Shown: positions 25,583-34,877, numbered from the stretch's first letter. The stretch: DNA of 64,000 nt from Frigidibacter sp. SD6-1 (GCF_030143255.1 NZ_JARJNR010000012.1:16511-80510); one strand, 5' to 3'. A program made the numbers and translations. Notes: generated by a model from the letters alone, not told the origin.

Positions 25583-26785
25583 CTAGTCCGACCAATAGGC
25601 GTCAGGCGGCGGACCATAGTCCAGCAACGCGCAGGAATAGACAGCTGTCTCGTCGAATGGGTAGCGCTCTTCCATCTCGGGGGTCAGAGACAGGCCAAGG
25701 CCGGCTGCCGAAGGGCGCAGGAGTTTGCCCCCCACAATCCGCGCCTGATCGCCCATCATCTCGCGCCCAAGCGGGAAGTCGAGCATTGGAAACTCGACCA
25801 GTTTGCCACCTGCCGCAAAGGCCGCATGGTAGGAGGCCATGATCGCCGCCGCGCCGCCCCAGGCGTGGACGACCACATCGGTGCCCTTCGCCCTTGCCGC
25901 CGCGAAGACATCCATCACCGCCGATATCCCGCCCATGACCGAGGCATCCGGCTGGACGAAGTCGTAGACCTCATTGTTCAGCCGTTCGATCATCTCCTTC
26001 GGCGTGGTGATGATCTCACCGCCGCAGACCGGCACGTCGATGCGGGACCTGAGTTCCTTGAACCCTTCGGGCGCATCGGGGCCGATCGCCTCCTCGACGA
26101 AAACCATGCGGAAATCGGTCTTGGCATGGACGGCCTCGACGAAGCCCACCACATCATCCACCGCCTGCGGTGGGTCGGCGAGGTTCTGGCACATGTCGAC
26201 GCCGACCTCGATCCCGCGCCGCCCGGCTTCCTCCAGCACCCAGGCGGTGCGCAGGATATCATGCTTGACCGAGCGCATCTTGAAGATGGTGATGCCGAGG
26301 CTCTCCAGCAGGTCCAGTTCGCGCAGGAACTGTTCCTTGCGGTCGCAGCATCCGCCGGAGCCGTAGATGCGGATTGCATCGGCCTTCGGCCCGTCGCTGA
26401 GAAGATCATAGACCGGTTTGCCGAGCGATTTGCCCTTGGCATCCCAGAGCGCGATCTCGAAGGCGGCGATGACGTGGCGCGCGGCCCCCTGCAACGACCA
26501 GTAATCGCAGAGCGACCGCAGATCGCGCACCCGTGCGGCGATGTCGAACCCGTCCTTGCCCATGACCTGCGGCGCGCAAAGCTCGACGATGGACTGGAAG
26601 ACCTTGGGCGCGAAGACGGCGATGTAGCCCTCGCCGAGTCCTGTCACGCCGTTGTCGAGCGTCACCTCGACCATGCCGATGGTGCGCTTCGGACCGTTGG
26701 GGAAGCATTCCTTGATCTCGGGATCGTCGGCATCGGCGTAAGGCGAGGACAGGAGTATGCAGCGGATATTGGTGATTTGGTGCAT
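25583..26785 (-). CDS. Mandelate racemase / muconate lactonizing family enzyme (400 aa)
   Basis: Enolase-superfamily enzyme with capping domain (1-130) and TIM barrel. Visible acid-base and metal sites: KMRSVKHD at strand 2 (about 185), VGVDMCQ (first metal Asp, about 202), VEEAIGPD (Glu, about 230), CGGEIITT (Glu, about 256) and VVHAWGG (His base, about 306), which places it in the mandelate-racemase-like subgroup with a His general base. Such enzymes often dehydrate sugar acids to 2-keto-3-deoxy acids. The neighbours (hydroxyacid dehydrogenase, aldehyde dehydrogenase, DapA-type lyase) support a catabolic route, but the substrate is not readable. Overlaps the upstream gene's stop by 1 base. 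Confidence 0.85.
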   Translation of the reverse strand: MHQITNIRCILLSSPYADADDPEIKECFPNGPKRTIGMVEVTLDNGVTGLGEGYIAVFAPKVFQSIVELCAPQVMGKDGFDIAARVRDLRSLCDYWSLQGAARHVIAAFEIALWDAKGKSLGKPVYDLLSDGPKADAIRIYGSGGCCDRKEQFLRELDLLESLGITIFKMRSVKHDILRTAWVLEEAGRRGIEVGVDMCQNLADPPQAVDDVVGFVEAVHAKTDFRMVFVEEAIGPDAPEGFKELRSRIDVPVCGGEIITTPKEMIERLNNEVYDFVQPDASVMGGISAVMDVFAAARAKGTDVVVHAWGGAAAIMASYHAAFAAGGKLVEFPMLDFPLGREMMGDQARIVGGKLLRPSAAGLGLSLTPEMEERYPFDETAVYSCALLDYGPPPDAYWSD

Positions 26786-27693
26786 CAGTAGCCTCTGGCG
26801 AAATCAATAAGCCCGCGCAGCGGTTCTCCGGCGCGGAACCGGGTGAGGTTGTCGAGGAACCAGTCGATCTTGCGGTCGGTTTCCTCGGCGAAACCACCGC
26901 CGGAATGCTGGGTGAGGATGGTGTTCGGGGTGGACCAGAAGGCATGGCCCTTGGGCAGCGGTTCGTCGCGGGTCACATCGATCACCGCACCGACAAGTCG
27001 GCCTTCGGTGAGGGCTTCGGCCAGCGCCGCCTCGTCGACGAGCGAGCCGCGCCCGAGATTGCAGAAAACCGCCCCGGACGCCATCCGCGCGATCCGTGGG
27101 GCATCGAGCAGACCGGCGGTCTGCGGTGTGTGCGGCACGGTCGCGACAACGATGTCGGCGTCGGCCAGGGCTGCGTCGAGCGCCTGTTCCGTCCAGTCAC
27201 GGCCAAAGGAGGTGATTTTGCAGCGGAACGGCGTCAGCAACTCTGCCAGCCGCCCGTTGATCGCCCCGCGCCCGAAGAGAACCACCCGCGCCCCGGTCAG
27301 AAGCCGCAGCTCCGCCCGGACCGGGTCGCCCACCCAGTCGCCCGCCCAGCGCAGCGTCCCGAGGCGGTCGATCCCGCGCATCAGCGCAAGAATGCCCGCA
27401 AGCGCGGTTTCGGCCACCGGATCGGCGAAGAACCCCGCAAGGTTCGTGACCTGCGCGTTGCCGCCGGGCCGCGACCAGTCGAGCCCGGCATATTCCCCGA
27501 ACCCGACCGATTCCAGTTGCATCCAGCGCAGGCTGGCATTGGCTGCGATGACCTCCGGTTCCGGATTTCCGAACACGATGGGCGCATCGCAAGGATCGGC
27601 CGGATCGCGAAGCCGCAGCGTCGCATCCCCGACCCCGCGCCTGAGACGGACCTGTTGCGCCTCTTTCAGTGGAAGGCAGACGGCGATTTCCAT
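26785..27693 (-). CDS. D-isomer-specific 2-hydroxyacid dehydrogenase (302 aa)
   Basis: NAD(P)-binding domain around residues 95-265 with ARVVLFGRGAINGRLAELL (a variant of the GxGxxG loop), TVPHTPQTAGLLD, FCNLGRGSLVDEAALAEAL, DVTRDEPLPKGHAFWS and the catalytic His in ILTQHSGGG. It reduces 2-keto acids or oxidises D-2-hydroxy acids with NAD(P)H. Overlaps the aldehyde dehydrogenase stop by one base and the enolase-superfamily start by one base, so it is part of a tight operon. The dinucleotide loop reads GRGAIN rather than GxGxIG, which may affect cofactor choice. Confidence 0.88.
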   Translation of the reverse strand: MEIAVCLPLKEAQQVRLRRGVGDATLRLRDPADPCDAPIVFGNPEPEVIAANASLRWMQLESVGFGEYAGLDWSRPGGNAQVTNLAGFFADPVAETALAGILALMRGIDRLGTLRWAGDWVGDPVRAELRLLTGARVVLFGRGAINGRLAELLTPFRCKITSFGRDWTEQALDAALADADIVVATVPHTPQTAGLLDAPRIARMASGAVFCNLGRGSLVDEAALAEALTEGRLVGAVIDVTRDEPLPKGHAFWSTPNTILTQHSGGGFAEETDRKIDWFLDNLTRFRAGEPLRGLIDFARGY

Positions 27694-29195
27694 CAGGCGG
27701 CCCCTGGCTGAGAGGTGCAGATCCAGATCGTCTTGGTCTGCAGATACTGGTCCATAGCCTCGGCCCCGTTGTCGCGCGAGAGCGAGCCGGACTTCCTGTA
27801 GCCGCCGAAGGGCGTTGTGACGTTGCCTTCGGAAAACCCGTTGACCGAGACGGTGCCGCAGGGCAGCCGCCGCGCCATGTGGATCGCGCGGTCGATATCG
27901 CGGGTGAAGACCGAGGCATGCAGGCCATATTCGGAATCCCGCGCGATCTGCAAAGCCTCGTCCATGCCCTTGACCGGCAGGATGCCGAGGACCGGGCCGA
28001 AGATCTCCTCGCGTGCGATCGTCATGTCGCGGGTCAGGCCCGCAAAGACCGCGGGCCGGATGAAAGAACCCGGCCCGAAGGCATCGCCGCCGGTCAGAAG
28101 CCGCGCGCCTTCGGCCTTGCCCTTGCCGATATAGGACATGACACGGGTCTGATGCTCAACCGTCACCATCGCGCCGATAGAGGTGTCCGGGTCGAGCGGA
28201 TCGCCGACCACGAACTCTTTCGCGCGGGCGATGATCCGTTCGGCATACTCAGCCGCCAGCTTTGCATCCACCAGTTGCCGCATGTTGGCCGAACAGTTCT
28301 GCCCGCCATTCCAGAAGGCCGACATGGCGGCATGTTCGATGAGGTCATCATTCAGATCGGCATCGTCGAGCACGATGAACGGGCTCTTTCCCCCCATCTC
28401 CAGCCCGATGACCTTCAGGTTGCTCTCACCCGCATAGCGCAGGAAATAGCCGCCGACCTCGGTCGAGCCGGTGAAGGAGACGATGTCGATGTCAGGGTGC
28501 CGACCGATAGCCTGTCCTGTCGTCTCCCCCAGTCCGGGCAAGACAGACAGAACACCGTCCGGCACTCCGGCCTCGCGCGCCAGTTCCGCCAGCCTGAGCG
28601 CCGTGAGCGGTGTCTGTTCGGCAGGTTTGACGATGCAGGAGCATCCTGCCGCGAGCGCGGGCGCGAGTTTCCAGGCCGCCATGAGAAGCGGGAAGTTCCA
28701 CGGCAGGACAAGGCCAACAACGCCCGCCGGTTCCCTGACGATCAGCGCGAGGTTGGCTTCGCCCGTCGGCGCGACCTTGCCAAAGCTCTTGTCGGTCAGT
28801 TCAGCATACCACTGGAAGAAGGTCGGCACCTCGTTGCCGATCTCGTGCAGGCAATCGGTGATGGTCTTGCCGCTGTCGAGGCTTTCGAGGACTGCCAGCT
28901 CGTCGCGATGTTCACGCACGAGGTCGGCCAGTTTCAGCAGCACCGCCTTGCGATCCTCTGGCGCGGCGCGTGACCAGACGCCGTCGTCAAAGACCTTGCG
29001 TCCGGCCGCAACGGCGCGGTCCACATCGGAGCCGGTGCAGTGGGCTACATTTGACAGCGTCTCACCCGTCGAGGGATTGATCGTGACAAAGGTGCCACCG
29101 TCGGACGCATCGCGAAACGATCCGGCGATGAAGGCCCGGGTTTCGGGTTTGAGGCCTGCGGCGATCTTCTGCGCCTGTGCCTTGGTCAGAGACAT
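27693..29195 (-). CDS. Aldehyde dehydrogenase family protein (500 aa)
   Basis: Start at 29195 (MSLTKAQAQKIAAGLKPETR), preceded by GGAGG; the open frame upstream belongs to antisense of the permease gene. ALDH motifs: VLPWNFPLLMAAWKLAPALAAGCSCIVKPAEQTPL (substrate and cofactor region), FTGSTEVGGYFLRY, LEMGGKSPFIVLDDAD with the general-base Glu, and the catalytic Cys in FWNGGQNCSANMRQLV (about 300). Normal length for the family, closest in style to gamma-glutamyl-gamma-aminobutyraldehyde or betaine-aldehyde type enzymes. It oxidises an aldehyde produced in this pathway to the acid. Confidence 0.92.
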   Translation of the reverse strand: MSLTKAQAQKIAAGLKPETRAFIAGSFRDASDGGTFVTINPSTGETLSNVAHCTGSDVDRAVAAGRKVFDDGVWSRAAPEDRKAVLLKLADLVREHRDELAVLESLDSGKTITDCLHEIGNEVPTFFQWYAELTDKSFGKVAPTGEANLALIVREPAGVVGLVLPWNFPLLMAAWKLAPALAAGCSCIVKPAEQTPLTALRLAELAREAGVPDGVLSVLPGLGETTGQAIGRHPDIDIVSFTGSTEVGGYFLRYAGESNLKVIGLEMGGKSPFIVLDDADLNDDLIEHAAMSAFWNGGQNCSANMRQLVDAKLAAEYAERIIARAKEFVVGDPLDPDTSIGAMVTVEHQTRVMSYIGKGKAEGARLLTGGDAFGPGSFIRPAVFAGLTRDMTIAREEIFGPVLGILPVKGMDEALQIARDSEYGLHASVFTRDIDRAIHMARRLPCGTVSVNGFSEGNVTTPFGGYRKSGSLSRDNGAEAMDQYLQTKTIWICTSQPGAA

Positions 29196-29212
29196 GGAAA
29201 CCTCCGCTTCTT

Positions 29213-30019
29213 TCAGTGAGCGGTCCGGCGGACCGAGATGTGCCAGGGGATCAGCAGCCGTTCGGCGAGCGTCACGATGCCGAACAGGGCAAGCCCGAGC
29301 AGCGTCAGGAAGAAGATCCCCGCGAAGGCAAGATCGGGCCGCATGTTGCCGGTCACGATCTGGATGTAGAATCCCAGCCCCTCGTCCGAGCCGATGAACT
29401 CGGCAATCGCCGCGCCGACGGTCGCATTGATCGCCGCGTATTTGAAGCCGACGAAGCACTGGGGCAAGGCGGCGGGCAGCCGGATCTTGAGGAAGGTCGT
29501 CCAGACGCTCGCCCCGGTCGAACGGGCGAAGCGGGTGAGTTCTTCGCTGAGCGAATTGAACGCGAGGATCGCATTCAGGACGATGGGGAAGAAGCAGACG
29601 AGGAAGACGATGATCACCTTGGGCAGAAGGCCGAAACCCAGCCACGAGATGAACAAGGGCGCGAAGGCGATCTTCGGCACCATCTCGATACAGACGAGGA
29701 ACGGATAGATGGTGCGCCGCAGGATCGTCGAGAAGGCGATGGCCAGACCGATGGGCAGGGCAAGGACCACGGCGACAACATAGCCCAGCACCGTCTCAAG
29801 CCCCGTGACATAGGTGTAGTAGAGAAGCCGGTCCAGATCGGCCGCGCCCTTCTCAACGATCAGCGAGGGCGGCGTCAGGATGTAACGCGGGATGTCGAAC
29901 CAGACGACGGCATATTCCCAGAAGAGGAAAAAGCCGATGAAGAAGGCAATGAACATCCAGGAGTTGGCCAGATGAATCCTCAGCGCCGCGAAGTAGGGTT
30001 TTTTGTCAGATGACGCCAT
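29213..30019 (-). CDS. ABC transporter permease, SsuC/TauC-like (268 aa)
   Basis: ATG at 30019 (MASSDKKPYFAALRIHLANSW) is chosen; longer frames read into the ATPase gene. Six hydrophobic segments and an EAA-type loop (FNSLSEELTRFARSTGASVWTTFLKIRLPAALPQCFVGFKY), as in nitrate/sulfonate/taurine permeases. It overlaps the ATP-binding gene by 14 bases. With the ATPase and the SsuA-like binding protein it forms one importer, probably for the substrate broken down by the neighbouring enzymes. Confidence 0.9.
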   Translation of the reverse strand: MASSDKKPYFAALRIHLANSWMFIAFFIGFFLFWEYAVVWFDIPRYILTPPSLIVEKGAADLDRLLYYTYVTGLETVLGYVVAVVLALPIGLAIAFSTILRRTIYPFLVCIEMVPKIAFAPLFISWLGFGLLPKVIIVFLVCFFPIVLNAILAFNSLSEELTRFARSTGASVWTTFLKIRLPAALPQCFVGFKYAAINATVGAAIAEFIGSDEGLGFYIQIVTGNMRPDLAFAGIFFLTLLGLALFGIVTLAERLLIPWHISVRRTAH

Positions 30020-30773
30020 AATTGCGGAAAATCTCCTGTGTTTCGCGCACATAGGCGGTGAACTCGGGCGAGCTTTTGACATCGAAGTCGCGCGGGAAGG
30101 GCAAGTCGATGTCGATGATCCTTTCTATCCTTCCGGGGCGCGGCGTGATGACCGCGACGCGGGTCGAAAGCTGGATCGCCTCTTCGATGGAATGGGTGAC
30201 GAAGATCACAGTGGGCCGTTTCTGCATCCAGAGCGATTGCAGGTCCTTGCGGATGTTTTCACGGGTCATCGCGTCGAGCTTGCCCAGGGGTTCGTCCAGC
30301 AGCATCGTCTTCGGCCGGTGCACCATCGCCTGGCAGAAGGCCGCGCGCTGCTGCATGCCGCCGGACAGTTCGTGTGGAAAGCGTTGCTGAAAGTCCTCCA
30401 GATGGACCGAGCGCAAGAGTTCCTCGACATCCTCCTCCCGGCTGGCCGGGTCGATGCCGCGCATTTCCAGTTGCAGGTCGATATTGCCGCGCACGGTGCG
30501 CCATGGGACGAGAGTATTGTCCTGGAACATGATGCCGATGTCGGTCTGCGGTCCCGTCACATTACGACCCGCAAGTGTGATTTCGCCCTTGGTGATGCCC
30601 AGAAGCCCGGCGATCATCAGCATCAGGGTGGACTTGCCGCAGCCCGAAGGCCCCAGCAGCGAGATGAATTCGCCGTCTTCGATGGTCATATCCACCGGCC
30701 CGAAGGCATGCACCGCGCCGGTGCCGGAGCCGAAGACTTTCGTCACACCGGCAAGATCAATCAGGGTCGACAT
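30006..30773 (-). CDS. ABC transporter ATP-binding protein, SsuB/TauB-like (255 aa)
   Basis: Walker A GPSGCGKST near residue 40, Q-loop IMFQDNTLVPWRTVRGNIDL, signature ELSGGMQQRAAFCQAM, Walker B TMLLDEPLGKLDAMTR and switch His VTHSIEEAI. The PWRTV and LGKLDAMTR wording is typical for the nitrate/sulfonate/taurine subfamily. Energises the importer with the overlapping permease gene. Intact and of normal length. Confidence 0.92.
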   Translation of the reverse strand: MSTLIDLAGVTKVFGSGTGAVHAFGPVDMTIEDGEFISLLGPSGCGKSTLMLMIAGLLGITKGEITLAGRNVTGPQTDIGIMFQDNTLVPWRTVRGNIDLQLEMRGIDPASREEDVEELLRSVHLEDFQQRFPHELSGGMQQRAAFCQAMVHRPKTMLLDEPLGKLDAMTRENIRKDLQSLWMQKRPTVIFVTHSIEEAIQLSTRVAVITPRPGRIERIIDIDLPFPRDFDVKSSPEFTAYVRETQEIFRNYGVI

Positions 30774-30832
30774 GTCCGATTTCCGTCAATGAAGGCGCCG
30801 GGGACAGGGAGCGCGGCCCCCGGCGCGACAGG

Positions 30833-31828
30833 TCACTCGATGAAGTCGTTGGTGTAGAACGACGCCGGATCCGCGTTGGGATCAAGGTCGTTGTATTCCT
30901 TCATCAGGGCAACCATGCCCTCCCAATCGGACGCCACGTTCAGACCGATCTTCCGGTCGGTATTGGCGTTCGAGTAGAGAAGGCCCAGCGTCACGTCGAG
31001 CACGGCGCGCGACTGCGCCTTGCCCTCGTCCTCGGCCATCGTGCCGCCGACGATATCGGCCATGGCGTTCACGGCGGCATCCGGGTCGGCCTCGGTCGCG
31101 GCATAGGCTTTCATCGTCGCCGCCACGAAGCGCTTCACCAGATCGGGGTTGTTCGCAACCAGATCCTTGCGCGTCGAGATGCAGTAGCCGACCTGGTTCA
31201 CCCCATAGTCGCTGTAGGGGAAGATCACCGGCGCCTCGCCGCCATTGGCCTTGATCTCGGCCGGCTTGTCGTCGATGCCGCCCAGCATGCCTACCGCATC
31301 GCCCGCACCCTGAAGATAGCTCGACACCAGCGCTCCGTCGGGGACGTTGGTCAGGTTGATGTCGGCCTCGGTCAGCCCGGCATTGGCCAGAACGATCGGA
31401 AAGAACGTGTTCACCCCGGCATTCGCCGTGGTCAGCAGCTTCTTGCCCTTCAGGTCGCCGATTTCCTTCACGCCGCTGTCAGGCCGGACAAGGATCGCTT
31501 CGGACCCCATCGCGTCGATAACGCCGACCGAGATGATCTCGGCCCCTTGCGAGGCAAGGTTCACAAGCGCGCCGCAGGACCCGTAGGCAAAATCGCTGTC
31601 GCCATTGGCGACCAGCCGGTGGGCCGACGAAGACCCGTTGCCCGACCGGATATCGAGGTTGATCCCGGCCTCCTTGTACAACCCCATGTCCTTGCCATAG
31701 GCGAACCCCGCATGGGATCCGTAATACATCCAGTTCAGCCGCAGGCGCACATCGTCCTCGGCCATGGCCGCCCCGGTGAGCGCGGTCAGCGTCACGGCAG
31801 CGGCAATCACATTCTTCATCTTGGTCAT
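30833..31828 (-). CDS. ABC transporter substrate-binding protein, SsuA/THI5-like (331 aa)
   Basis: Signal peptide MTKMKNVIAAAVTLTALTGAAMA (cleavage near 23), then VRLRLNWMYYGSHAGFAYGKDMGLYKEAGINLDIRSGNGSS, the N-terminal signature of the NMT1/THI5/SsuA-like family, and NGDSDFAYGSCGALVNLASQG. Such proteins bind small aromatic, sulfonate, pyrimidine or thiamine-precursor compounds in the periplasm. It belongs to the importer encoded next to it and lies between the ATPase and the DapA-like gene. Confidence 0.9.
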   Translation of the reverse strand: MTKMKNVIAAAVTLTALTGAAMAEDDVRLRLNWMYYGSHAGFAYGKDMGLYKEAGINLDIRSGNGSSSAHRLVANGDSDFAYGSCGALVNLASQGAEIISVGVIDAMGSEAILVRPDSGVKEIGDLKGKKLLTTANAGVNTFFPIVLANAGLTEADINLTNVPDGALVSSYLQGAGDAVGMLGGIDDKPAEIKANGGEAPVIFPYSDYGVNQVGYCISTRKDLVANNPDLVKRFVAATMKAYAATEADPDAAVNAMADIVGGTMAEDEGKAQSRAVLDVTLGLLYSNANTDRKIGLNVASDWEGMVALMKEYNDLDPNADPASFYTNDFIE

Positions 31829-31858
31829 CCCAGTCTCCTCCCTAGAAGTCGTTGGATT

Positions 31859-32821
31859 TCACTTTTCGATCAACCGCGGCACACCGATGGCTTTCATCAT
31901 CGCGTGGCAACGGTCCCGGTAACGGTTCCGGACATCCCGCGTGGGCGGGCGGCAGCGGCTGGACGGCAGGCCGATCAACTCCATGCAGAGCTTGTCGAGA
32001 TAGCCGTCGCCAGAGGTGTAAGTGCGCTCGATATCGACCCAGAGCTTGTAGAAGGGCATGCCTTCCTCAACCAGCATCCGGGCAATCTCGGCATAGTTCC
32101 CCGCCCGGACCTCATCGACCAGCTTGATCCCCCACTCCGGCCAGAAGTTGCAGTGATGCACCTCGAAGGCACGGGCACCGAGCGCGGGCATGGCGCTGAC
32201 GGGGAACAGAAGGTTGTTGTCGATGATGGTGAAGCGGTCCGAGAAGTTCGAGGTCACATCCTCGAATTCCATCGCGTCGGTGCGGGGCGTCGCCCATTTC
32301 AGACCGACGATGTTCGGGATCTCGGACAGCCGCTCGATCATGCCGAACGAGAGGTTCTGGCTGGTCCAGAACGTGTTGTAGATGATCAGGCCGACACCCG
32401 GTGCGGCTTCGGCGGCGGCGCGCACATAGTCTTCGAAATCGGCCTCGGTATGGGCGAAGTAAAACGGGCAAGACACTTGGATAAAGGTCGCGCCAAGTGC
32501 CTCGGCTGCCTTGGCGAGCCGCACCAGTTCCAGCGTCGATGTGGTCTGCGCCCCCATCGCGACGGGGGCCGCGCCGCCAACCTCTTCCACCACGACTTCG
32601 GCCACGCGGATGCGTTCGTCGAAGGTCATGGTCGAGAAATCGCCCGCAGCGCCACCGGCAAGGAAAGTCGCGTAATCCGCCGTCAGTCCGGCATCGACGA
32701 GAAACCGGACATAGGCCCGCAGCGCCGCCTCGTCGACCTCCATCTCGGGGGTGTCCCGGAACGGCGTCGGGATGGTCACGTAACACCCTTCCAGCGCTTT
32801 TTTCATCTTTTCTGGCGTCAC
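31859..32821 (-). CDS. DapA / N-acetylneuraminate lyase family protein (320 aa)
   Basis: Class I aldolase-type TIM barrel: GCYVTIPTPFRD at the N-terminus, FLAGGAAGDFSTMTFDERIRVAEVVVEEVGG (the usual GxxGE region reads GGAAGDF), IIYNTFWTSQNLS with the catalytic Tyr near 149, and IVGLKWATPRTDAM with the Schiff-base Lys near 175. Such enzymes cleave or dehydrate 2-keto acids, e.g. 2-keto-3-deoxy sugar acids or 5-dehydro-4-deoxyglucarate. First gene of the leftward operon, divergent from the GlxA-type regulator. Confidence 0.85.
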   Translation of the reverse strand: MTPEKMKKALEGCYVTIPTPFRDTPEMEVDEAALRAYVRFLVDAGLTADYATFLAGGAAGDFSTMTFDERIRVAEVVVEEVGGAAPVAMGAQTTSTLELVRLAKAAEALGATFIQVSCPFYFAHTEADFEDYVRAAAEAAPGVGLIIYNTFWTSQNLSFGMIERLSEIPNIVGLKWATPRTDAMEFEDVTSNFSDRFTIIDNNLLFPVSAMPALGARAFEVHHCNFWPEWGIKLVDEVRAGNYAEIARMLVEEGMPFYKLWVDIERTYTSGDGYLDKLCMELIGLPSSRCRPPTRDVRNRYRDRCHAMMKAIGVPRLIEK

Positions 32822-33037
32822 AATCGACCCTCGTCTGATCGGTCACAGTCCACCCGCGGACGGAAAGCGCACTTGCAATCCGTCGCGGGCCGAAAGGCCC
32901 ATTTTTCATTTTTCAGGATCAGGGCTGCGGCACGCGGCGTTCCCCGATGGCGTAGTCTTGCGTCCTCTCTCGCCATTGGACTGATAATTCTGGCCAATAA
33001 GTTGATTTTCTCGGCCAAATATTGTCAGTCTGTCAGA
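32822..33037. promoter_or_regulatory. Divergent promoter region (DapA-like operon / GlxA-type regulator)
   Basis: A 216-base gap between opposite starts with a relatively AT-rich stretch at 32990-33030 (TTGATTTTCTCGGCC and TGGCCAATAAG). It contains the imperfect dyad TTGGACTGATAATTCTGGCC and repeated GGCCAAnA motifs at 32992-33018, which could bind the divergently transcribed regulator. Assignment is by position and by-eye repeats only. Confidence 0.45.
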
Positions 33038-34075
33038 ATGAACACGCCCGCATCACCCTCTGCCGTTCCGCAGTTCAATTTCCTGCTGCAACCGGAATTT
33101 CCACTCAACGCGCTGATTCTGGCCTCGGACGCACTTCGGATCGCGAACCAGAACTCCGGGGTCGACCTCTTCCGGTGGTGTTATGTGACCGAGACGGGCG
33201 AACCGGTCCGCGCCTCGAACCAGATGTGGTTCGCAGCCGATCATGCGCTCGACGACATGCCGCGGGCCGATGTCTATCTGTTGTTTGAAGGTAACCTGCC
33301 CACGCAGAACATCTCGCGCACGCTTCTCGGACGGCTGCGTGAAGCCGGGCGCTATGGCGCGATTGTGGGCGGTATCGACACCGGCGCCTTCGCGCTGACC
33401 AGGGCGGGGCTGAGCGGCACCGAGACCTCCCCGGAAACCGTGGTGCATTGGGAGGCTGAAGCCTCTTTCCGCGAGGAGTTTCCGGCGGCAAGGCCCGAGG
33501 ATCGCATCTATCGCGTCTCCGGAAACCGCGCCCATTGCGCGGGCGGGGTGGCGACGCTTGACATGATGCTTGATCTCGTCGGCCGGTTCCAGAACGAGGC
33601 GCTGGCCAATGAGGTGGCCAATGCCCTGATCCACACCCGCCGCCCGTCAGAAACCCAACAGCGCGGCGATACGGGGGTCGGATCGAAACAGGCGCGACAG
33701 GCCGAGCGCATCGTCAGCCTGATGGAACGGAACCTCGATTTTCCGCTGAGCCTGCACGAAATAGCGGAGGCCGCCGGGATGCCGGAACGGTCCCTTGTCA
33801 GGATGTGCCGCCGCATTTTCGGCGAATCTCCGATGCGGCTTTACCTGCATATCCGCCTGCAGGCCGCGCGGAATATCCTGTTTTACGAGGAATATTCGAT
33901 CAAGGACGTCGCCCTCTCCTGCGGCTTCTCTTATCCGGCCGTTTTCTCACGCGCGTTCAAGCAGCAGTTCGGCCAGACCCCGCGCGCCTTCCGCACGACC
34001 TTGCGCGACCGGCAGCGGCAGGGAATGCGGCCCGAGATTCGACGTTTGATCACCTCGTCGGAGCGCACGGCCTGA
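33038..34075 (+). CDS. GlxA-family transcriptional regulator (345 aa)
   Basis: N-terminal DJ-1/PfpI-like domain (FNFLLQPEFPLNALILASDALRIAN; GGIDTGAFALTRAGL, where the Cys of the amidase-like elbow is replaced by Asp) and a C-terminal AraC-type double helix-turn-helix (LSLHEIAEAAGMPERSLVRMCRRIFGESPMRLYLHIRLQAARN and SIKDVALSCGFSYPAVFSRAFKQQFGQTPRAFR). Known relatives regulate choline, carnitine or amino-acid-derivative breakdown. Divergent from the DapA/ABC/ALDH operon, which it probably activates. ATG at 33038 gives the standard length; the frame is open far upstream only because of antisense coding. Confidence 0.9.
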   Translation: MNTPASPSAVPQFNFLLQPEFPLNALILASDALRIANQNSGVDLFRWCYVTETGEPVRASNQMWFAADHALDDMPRADVYLLFEGNLPTQNISRTLLGRLREAGRYGAIVGGIDTGAFALTRAGLSGTETSPETVVHWEAEASFREEFPAARPEDRIYRVSGNRAHCAGGVATLDMMLDLVGRFQNEALANEVANALIHTRRPSETQQRGDTGVGSKQARQAERIVSLMERNLDFPLSLHEIAEAAGMPERSLVRMCRRIFGESPMRLYLHIRLQAARNILFYEEYSIKDVALSCGFSYPAVFSRAFKQQFGQTPRAFRTTLRDRQRQGMRPEIRRLITSSERTA

Positions 34076-34384
34076 GCCACGAGCGCAGTTCAGCCACACT
34101 GTGTTTCAGACGCGGCGAATGGCCGGCGTGGTGAAGCAGCACTGCAGTGCTTGAGGATGCGATCAAAGCCCGGATTGGACCGACCATCTCGAACTACCAT
34201 CAACATCCTGTCCAGGTGCAGCTGGGCGTCCAAGAACGCTTGCGATCTTCGGCGATCCTGCTCTTCTAGATGCATGGTCAAGCTCGTTCTCTTGCACAAG
34301 GCAGATTTCGATCTACGAGGACGAGCTCGACGTCGTCTACGACTTCGATAGTGCCCCGCGGGATGGTGTAAGAGCGCCGAGGTA
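34076..34384. other. Gap without recognisable gene, beside IS remnant
   Basis: About 300 bases after the GlxA-type gene. A minus-strand open stretch (MHLEEQDRRRSQAFLDAQ...) exists, but it is fused to the transposase remnant by read-through and resembles nothing I recognise. Probably junction debris from transposition. Confidence 0.4.
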
Positions 34385-34877
34385 AGTCGCATCCAGCCAG
34401 AGATAGGGCCACGCCCCTCCAGCGGTCGCGCCAGGAAGGCATTCACCCGCTCGTCGATCTCGGCGCACAGCCGGCTGACCTGGCTCTTGGACATGCCGCC
34501 CGCGCCCATCGCCTTGACCAGATCATCGACGGCGCGCGTCGAGACGGCGTGGACGTAGGCCTCCTGGATCACCGCAACGAGGGCCTTCCCGGCAGTCCGG
34601 CGAGGTTCCAGGAAGCTGGCGAAGTAGCTGCCCTTGCGCAGCTTCGGGATCTCCAGCGCGATCCGCCCCGCCCGCGTGTCCCAATCGCGGTCGCGGTATC
34701 CGTTGCGCTGAACCTCCCGCATCGGCGAGCGCGCGCCCTTGGCCGCGCCTGTCCGGGCCTCGATCTCGGCTCCATGATGCGGTCGGCCGCGTAGGCCAGC
34801 ATCTCGCGCACGAGGTCGCCATCGGCCTGCTTCTCAACCAGCTCGATCAGCGCCACTCTCTCTTCGGTCATCGTCAT
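34385..34877 (-). pseudogene. IS256-family (mutator) transposase remnant
   Basis: The N-terminus MTEERVALIELVEKQADGDLVREMLAYAADRIMEP (start 34871 or 34877) breaks by an apparent 1-base deletion near 34773. The next frame continues EARTGAAKGARSPMREVQRNGYRDRDWDTRAGRIALEIPKLRKGSYFASFLEPRRTAGKALVAVIQEAYVHAVSTRAVDDLVKAMGAGGMSKSQVSRLCAEIDERVNAFLARPLEG, then WPYLWLDATYL, a clear mutator-type transposase. The sequence stops matching after DATYL near 34385, so about two thirds of the protein including most of the catalytic DDE domain is gone. Inactive. Confidence 0.85.

Noticed and set aside
31547..34075. 842-aa plus-strand open frame
   Set aside because: Only its last 345 codons (from 33038) match a protein family; the rest is antisense to the binding protein and DapA-like genes.
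34090..34722. Intact 210-aa protein
   Set aside because: It is a chimera of transposase remnant and unrelated read-through sequence.
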